Assembly: GCF_039830145.1 (NCBI RefSeq)
Contig: NZ_CP156082.1
Coordinates: forward strand, 2,622,001-2,686,000
DNA length: 64,000 bases
Direction of reading: 5' to 3'
Source: Croceibacterium sp. TMG7-5b_MA50
GTDB lineage: Bacteria; Pseudomonadota; Alphaproteobacteria; Sphingomonadales; Sphingomonadaceae
Part shown: one piece after another, positions 9,077 to 17,376 of the stretch
Layout of the letters: each line of letters begins with the position of its first letter
Position numbering within the stretch: position 1 is the stretch's first letter
Notes under the pieces: model-generated
What the model was told of the DNA's origin: nothing
What the model saw: the letters and a program-made list of their open reading frames with translations, nothing else
Database searches by the model: none
Translations under genes and position numbers: made by a program

Positions 9077-10237
9077 ATGGATCACGATTGCATCATCGTC
9101 GGCGGCGGGCCGGTCGGGCTGGCGCTGGCGGCGGCGCTGGCGCCCACAGGGCGGCGAATCGCGGTGGTCGAGCGGCAGGACCGCTCCACGCTGGCCGACC
9201 CGCAGGAGGATGGCCGGTATATCGCGCTGACCCATCGTTCGATCGCGTTCCTTTCACAGCTTGGCGCGTGGGACCGGATCGACCCGGCCCAGCGCAGCCC
9301 CTTGCGCGAGGCGCAGGTGCTGAACGGTACGTCGCCCTTTGCGCTGCAATTCGATCCGGGCGCGGCCGGCGAGGGATGGCTGGGGCAGCTCGTGTCCAAC
9401 CACCTGATCCGTCGTGCGCTGTTCGATGTGGTGGCGGGCCAGCCGAATGTGGAGCTGCTGACGGGTGCGAGCGTGGAGCAGCTGGCGACCGACCGCCGCG
9501 CCGCGCGCGTCACGCTGGCGGACGGGCGGTTGCTGACCGGGCAATTGCTGGTGGGTGCCGACAGCCGGTTCAGCACGGTGCGCGAGGCGCTGGGCATCGT
9601 CGCGCAGGTCAATCGGCTGGGCCGGTCCATGCTGCTGGCCCGGGTCGCGCATGAGGGCGAGCACCACGCTGTCGCCACCGAATGGTTTGGCCATGGCCAC
9701 ACGATCGCCATGTTGCCGCTGACCGGCCGACGCTCCTCCGCCGTGGTGACGCTGCCTGACGGGGAGGTCGCCGCCATGGCCGCCTTGCCGCCGGCGGAAC
9801 TGGGGGCGCAGATCGCGCAGCTCTACGGTCACCGGCTGGGCGCGATGACGGTGGAGGCGGGACCGCATGTCTATCCGCTGGCGACGACCTATGCCGCGCA
9901 TTTCGCCGCCACCCGCGCGGCCTTGCTGGGTGATGCGGCGGTGGGAATGCACCCGGTGACGGCGCATGGTTTCAACCTGGGGCTGCAGGGCGTCGCCACC
10001 CTTTCCGGATTGATCGGGCAGACGCGTGGGGACTGGGGGAGTTCGCTGCTGCTGCGCCGGTTCGAGGCGGCGCATCGGCTGGCGACCCGGCCGCTGTACG
10101 AGGCGACGAACCTGCTGGTCGGCCTGTATGCGGACGAGAGCCTGCCCGCCCGGCTGGCGCGGCATGCTACCCTGCGGGTGGGTGCGCGGCTGCCGCTGGC
10201 GCGGCGGGCGGTCGCGCGGATGCTGATGCAGCCTTGA
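9077..10237 (+). CDS. FAD-dependent monooxygenase of the UbiH/COQ6 family
   Basis: A 386-residue flavoprotein hydroxylase, probably acting on the ubiquinone precursor ring. The dinucleotide-binding motif GGGPVGL begins near residue 9, and the second FAD motif, containing LLGDAAVGMHPVTAHGFNLG, lies near residue 285, with the GD and the HP...G pattern typical of the UbiH/UbiF/VisC group. I chose the ATG at 9077 because homologues begin just before the FAD motif; an in-frame ATG at 9032 would add 15 residues. It stands alone between a divergent ggt gene and a TonB-receptor gene, so the exact ring position hydroxylated cannot be told. Confidence 0.85.
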   Translation: MDHDCIIVGGGPVGLALAAALAPTGRRIAVVERQDRSTLADPQEDGRYIALTHRSIAFLSQLGAWDRIDPAQRSPLREAQVLNGTSPFALQFDPGAAGEGWLGQLVSNHLIRRALFDVVAGQPNVELLTGASVEQLATDRRAARVTLADGRLLTGQLLVGADSRFSTVREALGIVAQVNRLGRSMLLARVAHEGEHHAVATEWFGHGHTIAMLPLTGRRSSAVVTLPDGEVAAMAALPPAELGAQIAQLYGHRLGAMTVEAGPHVYPLATTYAAHFAATRAALLGDAAVGMHPVTAHGFNLGLQGVATLSGLIGQTRGDWGSSLLLRRFEAAHRLATRPLYEATNLLVGLYADESLPARLARHATLRVGARLPLARRAVARMLMQP

Positions 10238-10252
10238 TGCAAAATCAGCTAT

Positions 10253-10267
10253 TGAGAATTAGACGCA
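10253..10267. promoter_or_regulatory. Possible Fur-type box before siderophore receptor
   Basis: TGAGAAT-T-AGACGCA has the 7-1-7 layout of Fur boxes (compare TGCGAAT-N-ATTCGCA). The left half fits well and the right half poorly. It lies 55 bp before a siderophore-type receptor gene, where iron control is expected. Confidence 0.35.
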
Positions 10268-10321
10268 GCAACACTAGGGCGCCCGCACACCCCGGGAGAA
10301 CGGGGCAGGAGGGAACCGCCA

Positions 10322-12511
10322 ATGTATCTGAAGTCCGCCGCGCTGCGTGGCACCGCCCTTGCGACCGTCATGTCAGCATCCATGCTGCTGTCCGCGCCCA
10401 CGCTGGCACAGGACGCGCCGGAGGCTGACGACACCCGGCGGCGCGATGCCGATGGCGAGATCATCGTGACCGGCGGCTACACCATTGCCGATGCGATCGA
10501 CACCGCGACCGGCCTCGGCCTGACCATCCGCGAGACGCCGCAATCGGTCAGCATCATTACCGCGCAGCGCATCCGCGACCAGAACCTCGTCAGCATCGCC
10601 GACGTGGTGGACAATGCGGTGGGCGTCACGTCCGAGACGATCGATGACGTGCGCAACAATTTCTACGCCCGCGGCTTCCAGATCACCAATTACCAGATCG
10701 ACAGCGTGCCGATGGCCTGGACGCTGGCAGGCGGCGCGGGGGAGACGAACATCGACGTCTCCATCTACGACCGGGTGGAGATCGTGCGCGGCGCCACCGG
10801 GCTGATGACCGGCGCGGGCGAGCCGTCCGCCAGCATCAACATGGTCCGCAAGCAGGCCAACAGCATCGACTGGACCGGCTATGCCGACGTGCAATACGGA
10901 TCGTGGGACACGGTGCGCGCCACGGCCGATATCGGCGGTGCGATCTCCGCCGACGGGCGGGTCCGGTTCCGCGGCGTCGCCCGGTATGAGCAGGGCGAGA
11001 ACTTCATCGACGTTTACGAGAACGAGAAGACCGTGCTGTATGGCACGGTCGAGGCGGACCTGACCCCGGCCACGGAAGTGCGTGCCGGCTACAGCCACCA
11101 GATCCACCGGCCCAGCGGCGTTGCCTGGGGCGCGCTGCCGACCTATGACAGCGACGGCAATTTCCTGGACTTCGATCGCAGCCAGACCACTTCGGCCCCG
11201 TGGACGCACTGGAACAGCGACAACAGCAACCTGTTCATCAGCGCGGAGCATGATTTCGGCAATGGCTGGCGCGCGCAGGTGCACTACAATTTCGTGCGCA
11301 ACCAGCAGCAGGCGACGCTGCTGTACTTCTCCGGCTTCGTCGACCCGGACACCGGCACGATCGGGTCGGCCTACCCCTACAAGGATGTGGGCGACAACCG
11401 GCAGAGCAGCTTCAACGGGCAGGTCAACGGCCTCGTCAACCTGTTCGGCCGCGATCACGAGATCGTGGTAGGCGGGCTGCACTCCAACCTCGTCCGCGAC
11501 ACCTACACCTTCGCGCCGGTGGCGGGGTACCAAGCGACCGATTACCCGTTCATCGGGTACGAGGGCGAGTATCCCGATCCCGGCTTTACCGACGACACGA
11601 CGCTGCGGGTGGACGAGCGGGTCAAGCAGACCGGCGTCTATGGCGCGGTGCGGCTGAACGTGTCGGACCGGCTGAAACTGATCGGCGGCGGACGCGTGGC
11701 CAGCTGGGAACAGCGGGGCATCAATTATGATGTGCCCAGCGACTTCGGCGATGACGGCGTGTTCATCCCGTATGCCGGCGCGCTGTTCGACCTGACGCCG
11801 AACCATCGTCTGTATGCGAGCTATACCGAGATCTTCCAGCCGCAGCGCGAACTGGACCGCAACTTCGTGCAGATCGACCCGCTGCAGGGCGCATCCTACG
11901 AAGTCGGGCTGAAGAGCGCCTTCTTCAACGAGGCCTTGCAGACTACGATCGCGCTGTTCCGGATCGAGCAGGACAATGTGCCGATCAACTCGCAGGTGGC
12001 GCCGCCCTCCGTACCCGGCGGGCTGCCGCGCACCACCTGGGAAGTTGGCGAAGGCGTCGTCAGCAAGGGGTTCGAGATCGAGGCAACGGGCGAGATCGTG
12101 CCCGGCTGGAACATCAATGCCGGCTTCAGCCTGTTCGAAGCTGAGGATGCGGACGGCACCGACGTGCTGACCGACCAGCCGCGCCAGTTGCTGAAGCTGT
12201 TCACCACCTGGACGCCCGATGGCGGCATGTCGCCGCTGACGATCGGCGGCGGCGTGAACTATCGCAGCCGCGCCTACCAGGACGGCTCGCTGACGCTGCC
12301 GGGTGGTTCCGTCATCACCCCGCGCTTCGAACAGGGCAGCTACGCCCTGGTCAACCTGATGGCGCGGTACCGCGTGACGGACCAGTTGCAGGTACAGGCC
12401 AATATCGAGAACCTGCTGGACGAGGAATATTACAGCCAGATCGGCTTCTTCAGCCAGTACCGCTGGGGCACCCCGCGCAACGTGATGGTGGGCGCCAGCT
12501 ACGTGTTCTGA
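10322..12511 (+). CDS. TonB-dependent siderophore receptor
   Basis: A 729-residue outer-membrane receptor. It has a Sec signal peptide ending at TLAQ, a TonB box-like EIIVTGG near residue 48, and a plug domain starting with the segment RETPQSVSIIT, which is typical of FhuE/FpvA-type ferric siderophore receptors. The barrel follows and ends with an aromatic residue (ASYVF), as expected for BAM-assembled porins. GGAGG lies before the ATG. Regulation by iron is suggested by a degenerate Fur-like box upstream. The stop codon lies inside the end of the convergent M20 gene (13-bp overlap). The precise siderophore is unknown. Confidence 0.92.
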   Translation: MYLKSAALRGTALATVMSASMLLSAPTLAQDAPEADDTRRRDADGEIIVTGGYTIADAIDTATGLGLTIRETPQSVSIITAQRIRDQNLVSIADVVDNAVGVTSETIDDVRNNFYARGFQITNYQIDSVPMAWTLAGGAGETNIDVSIYDRVEIVRGATGLMTGAGEPSASINMVRKQANSIDWTGYADVQYGSWDTVRATADIGGAISADGRVRFRGVARYEQGENFIDVYENEKTVLYGTVEADLTPATEVRAGYSHQIHRPSGVAWGALPTYDSDGNFLDFDRSQTTSAPWTHWNSDNSNLFISAEHDFGNGWRAQVHYNFVRNQQQATLLYFSGFVDPDTGTIGSAYPYKDVGDNRQSSFNGQVNGLVNLFGRDHEIVVGGLHSNLVRDTYTFAPVAGYQATDYPFIGYEGEYPDPGFTDDTTLRVDERVKQTGVYGAVRLNVSDRLKLIGGGRVASWEQRGINYDVPSDFGDDGVFIPYAGALFDLTPNHRLYASYTEIFQPQRELDRNFVQIDPLQGASYEVGLKSAFFNEALQTTIALFRIEQDNVPINSQVAPPSVPGGLPRTTWEVGEGVVSKGFEIEATGEIVPGWNINAGFSLFEAEDADGTDVLTDQPRQLLKLFTTWTPDGGMSPLTIGGGVNYRSRAYQDGSLTLPGGSVITPRFEQGSYALVNLMARYRVTDQLQVQANIENLLDEEYYSQIGFFSQYRWGTPRNVMVGASYVF

Positions 12512-13710
12512 GATGTCTCGGGCCAGCCGCGTTCCGTGAAGCGGAGCGCGGCCGCGGCCAGCAGTGCGGTGCCGCGGGGCAGCGCCGCCTCGTCCAAGGT
12601 CATCCTGACCGAATGGAGGCCAGGGCGGCCGGCAGGATCGTTGCTGTCGGTCGGAGCCACGCCCAGGAAGGCCATGGCGCCCGGCACCTGTTGCAGCACG
12701 TAGGAGAAGTCCTCCGCCCCCATCAGCGGGTGGGCCATCGGCACATAATCGGCACCGGGCAGCGCGCCCGCCACTTCCGCCACCAGCGCTGCGGCGCGGT
12801 CGTCGTTGACCGTAGGCGGGAAGCCGTCGGTCACGATCACTTCCGCCGTGCAATCATGCGCGGCGGCGATGCCGTCCGCCAGGCGGGCGAGGGCGCCGCG
12901 CACCTCCGTCCGGCGTTCGGCGCTGAGCGTGCGGATCGTGCCCGACAGCACCGCCTGGTCCGCGATCACGTTGTGCGCGCTGCCGGCGGATAGCTGGGTG
13001 ATGGTGATGACCATCGCCTCCGCCGCGGTGAAGCGCCGGGTGACGAGCGCCTGGATCGCCCCGATGATCTCCGCTGCGACGGGCACCGGGTCACGCGTCT
13101 GGTGCGGCATGCTGGCATGGCCGCCACGTCCGGTGACGGTGATGCGCAGCATGTCCGCCGACGCCATCATCGTACCCGGGCGGCAGGTCACCTGGCCATG
13201 CGGCATGTCAGGCATGATGTGGAGGGCGAAGGCGGCATCGGGCAGGGGGGCGAGCAGCCCGTCCTCGATCATGTGGCGCGCGCCGAAATGCCCCTCCTCC
13301 CCCGGCTGGAACATGAAGCGGATCTCGCCCGCCAGTTCCGCCTGATGCGCGGCCAGCAGCCGGGCGGCGCCCGCCAGCATGGCGGTGTGCGCGTCGTGGC
13401 CGCAGGCATGCATCCGGCCCGGCACCGTGGAGGCGAAGGGCAGCCCGTCCGGCTCCGTCATGGGCAGCGCATCCATGTCGCCGCGCAGCAGCACGACCGG
13501 GCCGGGACGCGCGCCCTTCAGCACGGCGATGGCGCCAGTGGTGGACGGGCCGGTGCGCCATTCCAGCGGCAGGTCGGCCAGCTCGCCACGCACCTTGGCC
13601 ATTGTCAGCGGCGTGTGCAGCCCCAGCTCGGGTTCTGCATGGATGGTGCGGCGCAGCGCGGTGATGCGGGGGGCGAGCGCGGTGGCTGCGGGCAGCAGAT
13701 CGGTGGACAT
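12499..13710 (-). CDS. M20 family amidohydrolase (hippurate/N-acyl amino acid hydrolase type)
   Basis: A 403-residue cytosolic metallohydrolase that removes acyl groups from amino acids or related amides. The RGDMDALPM metal-site motif (near residue 74), the MHACGHDAHTAML segment (near residue 98) and the GEEGHFGA segment are the standard M20D signatures. The very long open frame upstream is a GC-driven artefact; the ATG at 13710 fits the family N-terminus. It converges on and overlaps the siderophore-receptor gene by 13 bp and is divergent from the lipid-kinase gene. The natural substrate cannot be told from sequence. Confidence 0.9.
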   Translation of the reverse strand: MSTDLLPAATALAPRITALRRTIHAEPELGLHTPLTMAKVRGELADLPLEWRTGPSTTGAIAVLKGARPGPVVLLRGDMDALPMTEPDGLPFASTVPGRMHACGHDAHTAMLAGAARLLAAHQAELAGEIRFMFQPGEEGHFGARHMIEDGLLAPLPDAAFALHIMPDMPHGQVTCRPGTMMASADMLRITVTGRGGHASMPHQTRDPVPVAAEIIGAIQALVTRRFTAAEAMVITITQLSAGSAHNVIADQAVLSGTIRTLSAERRTEVRGALARLADGIAAAHDCTAEVIVTDGFPPTVNDDRAAALVAEVAGALPGADYVPMAHPLMGAEDFSYVLQQVPGAMAFLGVAPTDSNDPAGRPGLHSVRMTLDEAALPRGTALLAAAALRFTERGWPETSQNT

Positions 13711-13809
13711 GGTGGGGAGACTACCTGCTCCACCCGCGCGGCGGAAGGGCCGGACATGCCAGCGCGGATGGTGGCACGGGCGCGGTTTTGGGGTAAGGGC
13801 GGCGGCGAC

Positions 13810-14844
13810 ATGCATGGCACCATCCACCTGTTCGACCAGCTGCCGGTCGCGCCCCTGCCGCCCACCGGCGCGGATGGCTGCGCCCCGGCGCCGGTGCGCG
13901 CGGTGCCGCTGGTGGGAGTGATCCGCAACCAGCGCAGCCACCGCAATGCGGGCGGCGCGGTGCCGGCGATCAGCGCGGCGGCGACCCTGCTGGTGGAAGC
14001 GCCGACGAAGCGCGGCGACCTGCTCGACATCCTGCGCCGCTTCGCGGAAGCGCGGATCGATTACCTGGTGGTCGATGGCGGCGACGGCACGGTGCGCGAC
14101 GTGCTGACCTGCGGCACGGCGGTGTTCGGCGGCGCCGCCTGGCCCCGGCTGATCCTGCTGCCCGCGGGCAAGACCAACGCGCTGGCGGCGGATCTCAGCC
14201 TGCCGCGCGAATGGTCGCTCGACACCGCGCTGGCGGCCGGTGCGGCGGGTCGCGGCGTGGTGCGCCGGCCGATGTTGGTGGCGGAGGCGGACAATCCGCA
14301 GGCCCGCGTGGTCGGCTTCGCGCTCGGCGCCGGGCTCTATACCCAGGCGATCGCGCTGGGGCAGCGGGCGCACCGGCATGGCGCGTTCAATTCGGTGGTC
14401 GTGGTCGTCACCGCGCTGTGGACGGTGCTGCAGGCGCTGTTCGGATCGGCCGGCAATCCGTTCCGCCGGCCCACGGCGATGCGGCTGGCCGACAGCGCCG
14501 GGCGCGCGCTGCCCCATGCGCCGGGCGTGCGGGAGGGGGAGCGGTTCATGCTGTTCGCCTCCACGCTCCGCCGCTTCCCGGGCGGGGTGCGCCCGTTCCA
14601 CCGGCTGGGCGGTACGCTGCGGCTGGCGATCGTCGACCGCGCGCGCGCCGGGGTGCTGCTGCGCATCCCGCTGGCGATGGCCGGGCTGCTGGGCGGCGGG
14701 GCCCCGCGGCGTGGATATCACCTGCTGGGCGGGCAGGACTTCGCGCTGGAACTGGGCGAGCACTTCATCCTGGATGGCGAGGCGTTTCCGCCCGGCCGCT
14801 ACCGGTTGGGCCTGGGCCCCGCATTGTTCTTCGTGACGCCATGA
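13810..14844 (+). CDS. Diacylglycerol kinase family lipid kinase
   Basis: A 344-residue protein with a DAGK catalytic domain. Its nucleotide-binding GGDGT motif is near residue 93 (VDGGDGTVRDVL), preceded by the IRNQRSHRN segment in place of the more usual NPxSG. The family phosphorylates lipid hydroxyl groups such as diacylglycerol, sphingoid bases or ceramide. I chose the ATG at 13810, with AAGGG ten bases upstream; the frame is open much further left only as a shadow of the M20 gene. Its stop overlaps the next start (ATGA), so the two proteins are probably made together. In a sphingolipid-forming lineage a ceramide kinase is a reasonable alternative to diacylglycerol kinase. Confidence 0.82.
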   Translation: MHGTIHLFDQLPVAPLPPTGADGCAPAPVRAVPLVGVIRNQRSHRNAGGAVPAISAAATLLVEAPTKRGDLLDILRRFAEARIDYLVVDGGDGTVRDVLTCGTAVFGGAAWPRLILLPAGKTNALAADLSLPREWSLDTALAAGAAGRGVVRRPMLVAEADNPQARVVGFALGAGLYTQAIALGQRAHRHGAFNSVVVVVTALWTVLQALFGSAGNPFRRPTAMRLADSAGRALPHAPGVREGERFMLFASTLRRFPGGVRPFHRLGGTLRLAIVDRARAGVLLRIPLAMAGLLGGGAPRRGYHLLGGQDFALELGEHFILDGEAFPPGRYRLGLGPALFFVTP

Positions 14845-15689
14845 TCCGGCCGGAGGTTGCGGCCTTTGCCGCGATGCTGGCGGCGGAGGAGCCGGCGGCA
14901 GGCGCCGTGCTGTTCTACGGCTCCAACCTGCGGACGGGCTCGCTGGACGGCGTGCTCGACTTCTACGTGCTGACCGATGGCCCGGTGGAGCGGGGGCTGT
15001 GGCCGCGCGTGTCGTACCGCGAATGGCAGCATGACGGGCACGATCTGCGCGCCAAGATCGCCACCATGCATCTGGCGACGTTTCAGGCGGCGGCTGCCGG
15101 CCGCACGCTCGACACCACGATCTGGGCGCGCTTCGTGCAGCCGGCGGCGCTGGCATGGCAACGAGGAGACGCGGACGCGGCGGCCGTCACCCGCGCGCTC
15201 GACAGCGCGGCGGGCACCGCCGGCTGGCTCGCGGCGGCGTTGGGGCCGGAGCGCGGGCGGGAGGAGGATTACTGGCGCGCGCTGTTCCGCGCCACCTACC
15301 GCGCGGAGCTGCGGGTGGAGGCGCCGGGGCGGGAGGACACGATCCTTGCCACCCATCGCGCGCATTTCAGCGGCCTGCTGCCGGAGGCCTGGACGCGCGA
15401 GGGGATCGCCTTCGACCAGGAGGGCGACATGCTGATCCCCTATCTCAGCGCCACGCGCCGCACGCAGGCGCGACGCTGGTGGGCGCGCCGGCGGCGCATG
15501 GGCAAGCCGCTGAACGTGGTGCGCCTGATCCGTGCCGCCGCCACCTTCGACGGCGCGGCCCGTTATGCCGTGTGGAAGGTGGAGCGGCATACGGGCGTTG
15601 CGGTCGAAGTGACGCCATGGCGCGAACGCCACCCGCTGCTGAGCGCGCCGGCCATGCTGCTGGAACTGGCGAGGAAGCGGCGCGGCTAG
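14841..15689 (+). CDS. Putative nucleotidyltransferase-fold lipid enzyme (TAM41-like)
   Basis: A 282-residue protein without a signal peptide. The N-terminal segment VLFYGSNLRTG...LDGVLDFYVL (residues about 25-45) has the GS motif and downstream aspartates of a nucleotidyltransferase fold. It resembles the start of TAM41-type CDP-diacylglycerol synthases (YGS...xDF). The C-terminus is rich in arginine and could touch membrane phosphates. The start overlaps the stop of the lipid-kinase gene by four bases, so a reaction that uses the kinase product, such as CTP-dependent activation of a phospholipid, is plausible. The family assignment rests on a short motif and on context only. Confidence 0.55.
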   Translation: MIRPEVAAFAAMLAAEEPAAGAVLFYGSNLRTGSLDGVLDFYVLTDGPVERGLWPRVSYREWQHDGHDLRAKIATMHLATFQAAAAGRTLDTTIWARFVQPAALAWQRGDADAAAVTRALDSAAGTAGWLAAALGPERGREEDYWRALFRATYRAELRVEAPGREDTILATHRAHFSGLLPEAWTREGIAFDQEGDMLIPYLSATRRTQARRWWARRRRMGKPLNVVRLIRAAATFDGAARYAVWKVERHTGVAVEVTPWRERHPLLSAPAMLLELARKRRG

Positions 15690-15695
15690 GCGCGG

Positions 15696-16238
15696 TCAGT
15701 GTTCCGCGGCCGACTTGCGGAACAGCCAGGCGGACAGCAGCCATGCGCCGGTCCACAATGGCGTGAACACCCAGGTGAAATGCCCGTGCAGCTGGACGAT
15801 GATGCCCACGGCGACTTGCGCGACGGCCGTGGCCAGCATCGCCGCCGCCATGCCCCCTGGCCGAAAGCGCGCGCCAATTGATGCAAACAGACCAAGCAGC
15901 GGCACCAGGGTGAACCACAGATTGATCGGCCGCTCTTCATCCCCGACGATGCCGACCGCGGCATTGGCCCACAGCAGCAGCAGCCCCGCGCCCAGCGCCA
16001 CCGCCGCCCCGCCGCGATAAGCACGGCTGCCGCTGGCGCGCACGGCCAGTTCGAAGGTCAGCCCCACGCCGCCCAGCATCACGGTGGCGAATACGAAGTC
16101 GCTTGCGGTCCAGTCCACCTCGCTGGTGAAGCGCATGGCCACCGCGGGCAGGGCGATCAGCGCAGCGATCGTACCCCAGCCCGCGACGCGTGCCGGATTG
16201 AGCAGCCGGCGGCGATTATGCGTCATTGTCTTGTCCAT
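15696..16238 (-). CDS. Small integral membrane protein, function unknown
   Basis: A 180-residue protein with five or so hydrophobic helices after a short basic N-terminus (THNRRRLLNP); no catalytic motif is visible. It was not recognised as a named family. The start at 16238 follows GGAGACAGG. It is transcribed away from a winged-helix, membrane-spanning regulator starting about 80-100 bp to the right, so it may be that regulator's target. It converges on the TAM41-like gene with a six-base gap. Confidence 0.65.
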   Translation of the reverse strand: MDKTMTHNRRRLLNPARVAGWGTIAALIALPAVAMRFTSEVDWTASDFVFATVMLGGVGLTFELAVRASGSRAYRGGAAVALGAGLLLLWANAAVGIVGDEERPINLWFTLVPLLGLFASIGARFRPGGMAAAMLATAVAQVAVGIIVQLHGHFTWVFTPLWTGAWLLSAWLFRKSAAEH

Positions 16239-16314
16239 GATCCTGTCTCCACACATTACGGGAGAGGCAGGGATGGCCGGTCCGCGTGTGAGCGGCATGA
16301 GCAGGAGGTGAGCA

Positions 16315-17358
16315 ATCGCTGAAAAGAGCACCGATGTGCGCCGGTTCGGCCCGTTCAGCCTGCATGTCGGTGATCGCCGGCTGATGCGCGGGGATCGGCC
16401 GGTCGAGCTGCCCGCCCGCTACATGGATGCGCTGATCCTGCTGGTCATGGCGGACGGCGCGCTGGTGACCAAGACGCGCTTCATGGAGGAGGTGTGGCGC
16501 GGCGTGCCGGTGACGGACGAGGCGCTGACGCAGGCCATCCGCACCCTGCGCCGATCGCTGGGCGACAGCGCCAACGATCCGCGCTTCATCGAAACAGTGC
16601 CCAAGCACGGCTACCGCTTCATCGCGCCGCCCGGCCCGGCGGACGCGGCCACGCCGGTCGCTGCGCCCGGTCGGGGCGTCGCCCGCATGACGCTGGCGGG
16701 GGTTGTCGGCGCGGCACTGGCGGGTGCGCTCGTGGGGCTGCTGTACGGCTTTGCCGGTGCCGCGGGGGCGGAAGGCGGCGGCACGGTGTCGCTGCTGCTG
16801 GTGATCGTGCTGGTATCAGCCCTGTCCGCCGGAGTGGCCGGTGCGGGCATCGCCGCCGGTATCGCGCTGTCGCGGCGCGCGGCGCACGATGGCTGGTGGT
16901 GGCGGGTCGCCGGTGGAGCCGTCGGCGGCGTGACCCTTGGTGCCTTTGCCAACATCATCGGCAAGGACGCCTTCCGGCTGCTGTTCGGCCAGGCGATCGG
17001 CCCGTTCACCGGCGCGCCCGAGGGCTTCGTCATCGGCGCTGCGGCCGGGCTGGCGGCCGTGATGCTGGAGCAGCGACGACGCCACGCCATGGCGCTGGCA
17101 GCGTTGATCGGGGCCGCATCGGGCGTGGCGATCGTCCTTGCCGGCGGACGCATGATGGCCGGCAGCCTGCAGGCGCTGGTCACGGCTTTCCCCACGTCCC
17201 AGTTCCGGCTGGATCAGGTGGGGCGCATGGTGGGGGAACGCGGTTTCGGCACCAATGGCCAGCTCGCCACGGCCATGTTCGAAGGGGCGGTGTTCGTGCT
17301 GGCACTGGTATGGGCGATGCACCGCCATGGTGGCGACGACGGGCCTGACCGGCGCTGA
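16315..17358 (+). CDS. Membrane-bound winged-helix transcriptional regulator (CadC/ToxR-like)
   Basis: The N-terminal 100 residues form an OmpR/PhoB-type winged helix (LPARYMDALILLVM, VWRGVPVTDEALTQAIRTLRRSLGD, PKHGYRF). The remaining part contains several hydrophobic, glycine/alanine-rich segments, so the protein is a one-component regulator anchored in the membrane. The start is unclear. The only common start codon in frame is GTG at 16336 (340 residues), which lacks a good ribosome site. A full AGGAGGTGA at 16303-16311 lies six bases before an in-frame ATC at 16315, which would give 347 residues. I give the ATC start as the better supported by the ribosome site. The divergent membrane protein is a likely target. 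Confidence 0.7.
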   Translation: MAEKSTDVRRFGPFSLHVGDRRLMRGDRPVELPARYMDALILLVMADGALVTKTRFMEEVWRGVPVTDEALTQAIRTLRRSLGDSANDPRFIETVPKHGYRFIAPPGPADAATPVAAPGRGVARMTLAGVVGAALAGALVGLLYGFAGAAGAEGGGTVSLLLVIVLVSALSAGVAGAGIAAGIALSRRAAHDGWWWRVAGGAVGGVTLGAFANIIGKDAFRLLFGQAIGPFTGAPEGFVIGAAAGLAAVMLEQRRRHAMALAALIGAASGVAIVLAGGRMMAGSLQALVTAFPTSQFRLDQVGRMVGERGFGTNGQLATAMFEGAVFVLALVWAMHRHGGDDGPDRR

Positions 17359-17376
17359 GCCGACCGGCCGCGCGTC

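Noticed and set aside
13711-15156. N-terminal extension of the M20 amidohydrolase frame
   Set aside because: The frame stays open but reads as proline/arginine/histidine-rich noise opposite the lipid-kinase gene; family start is at 13710.
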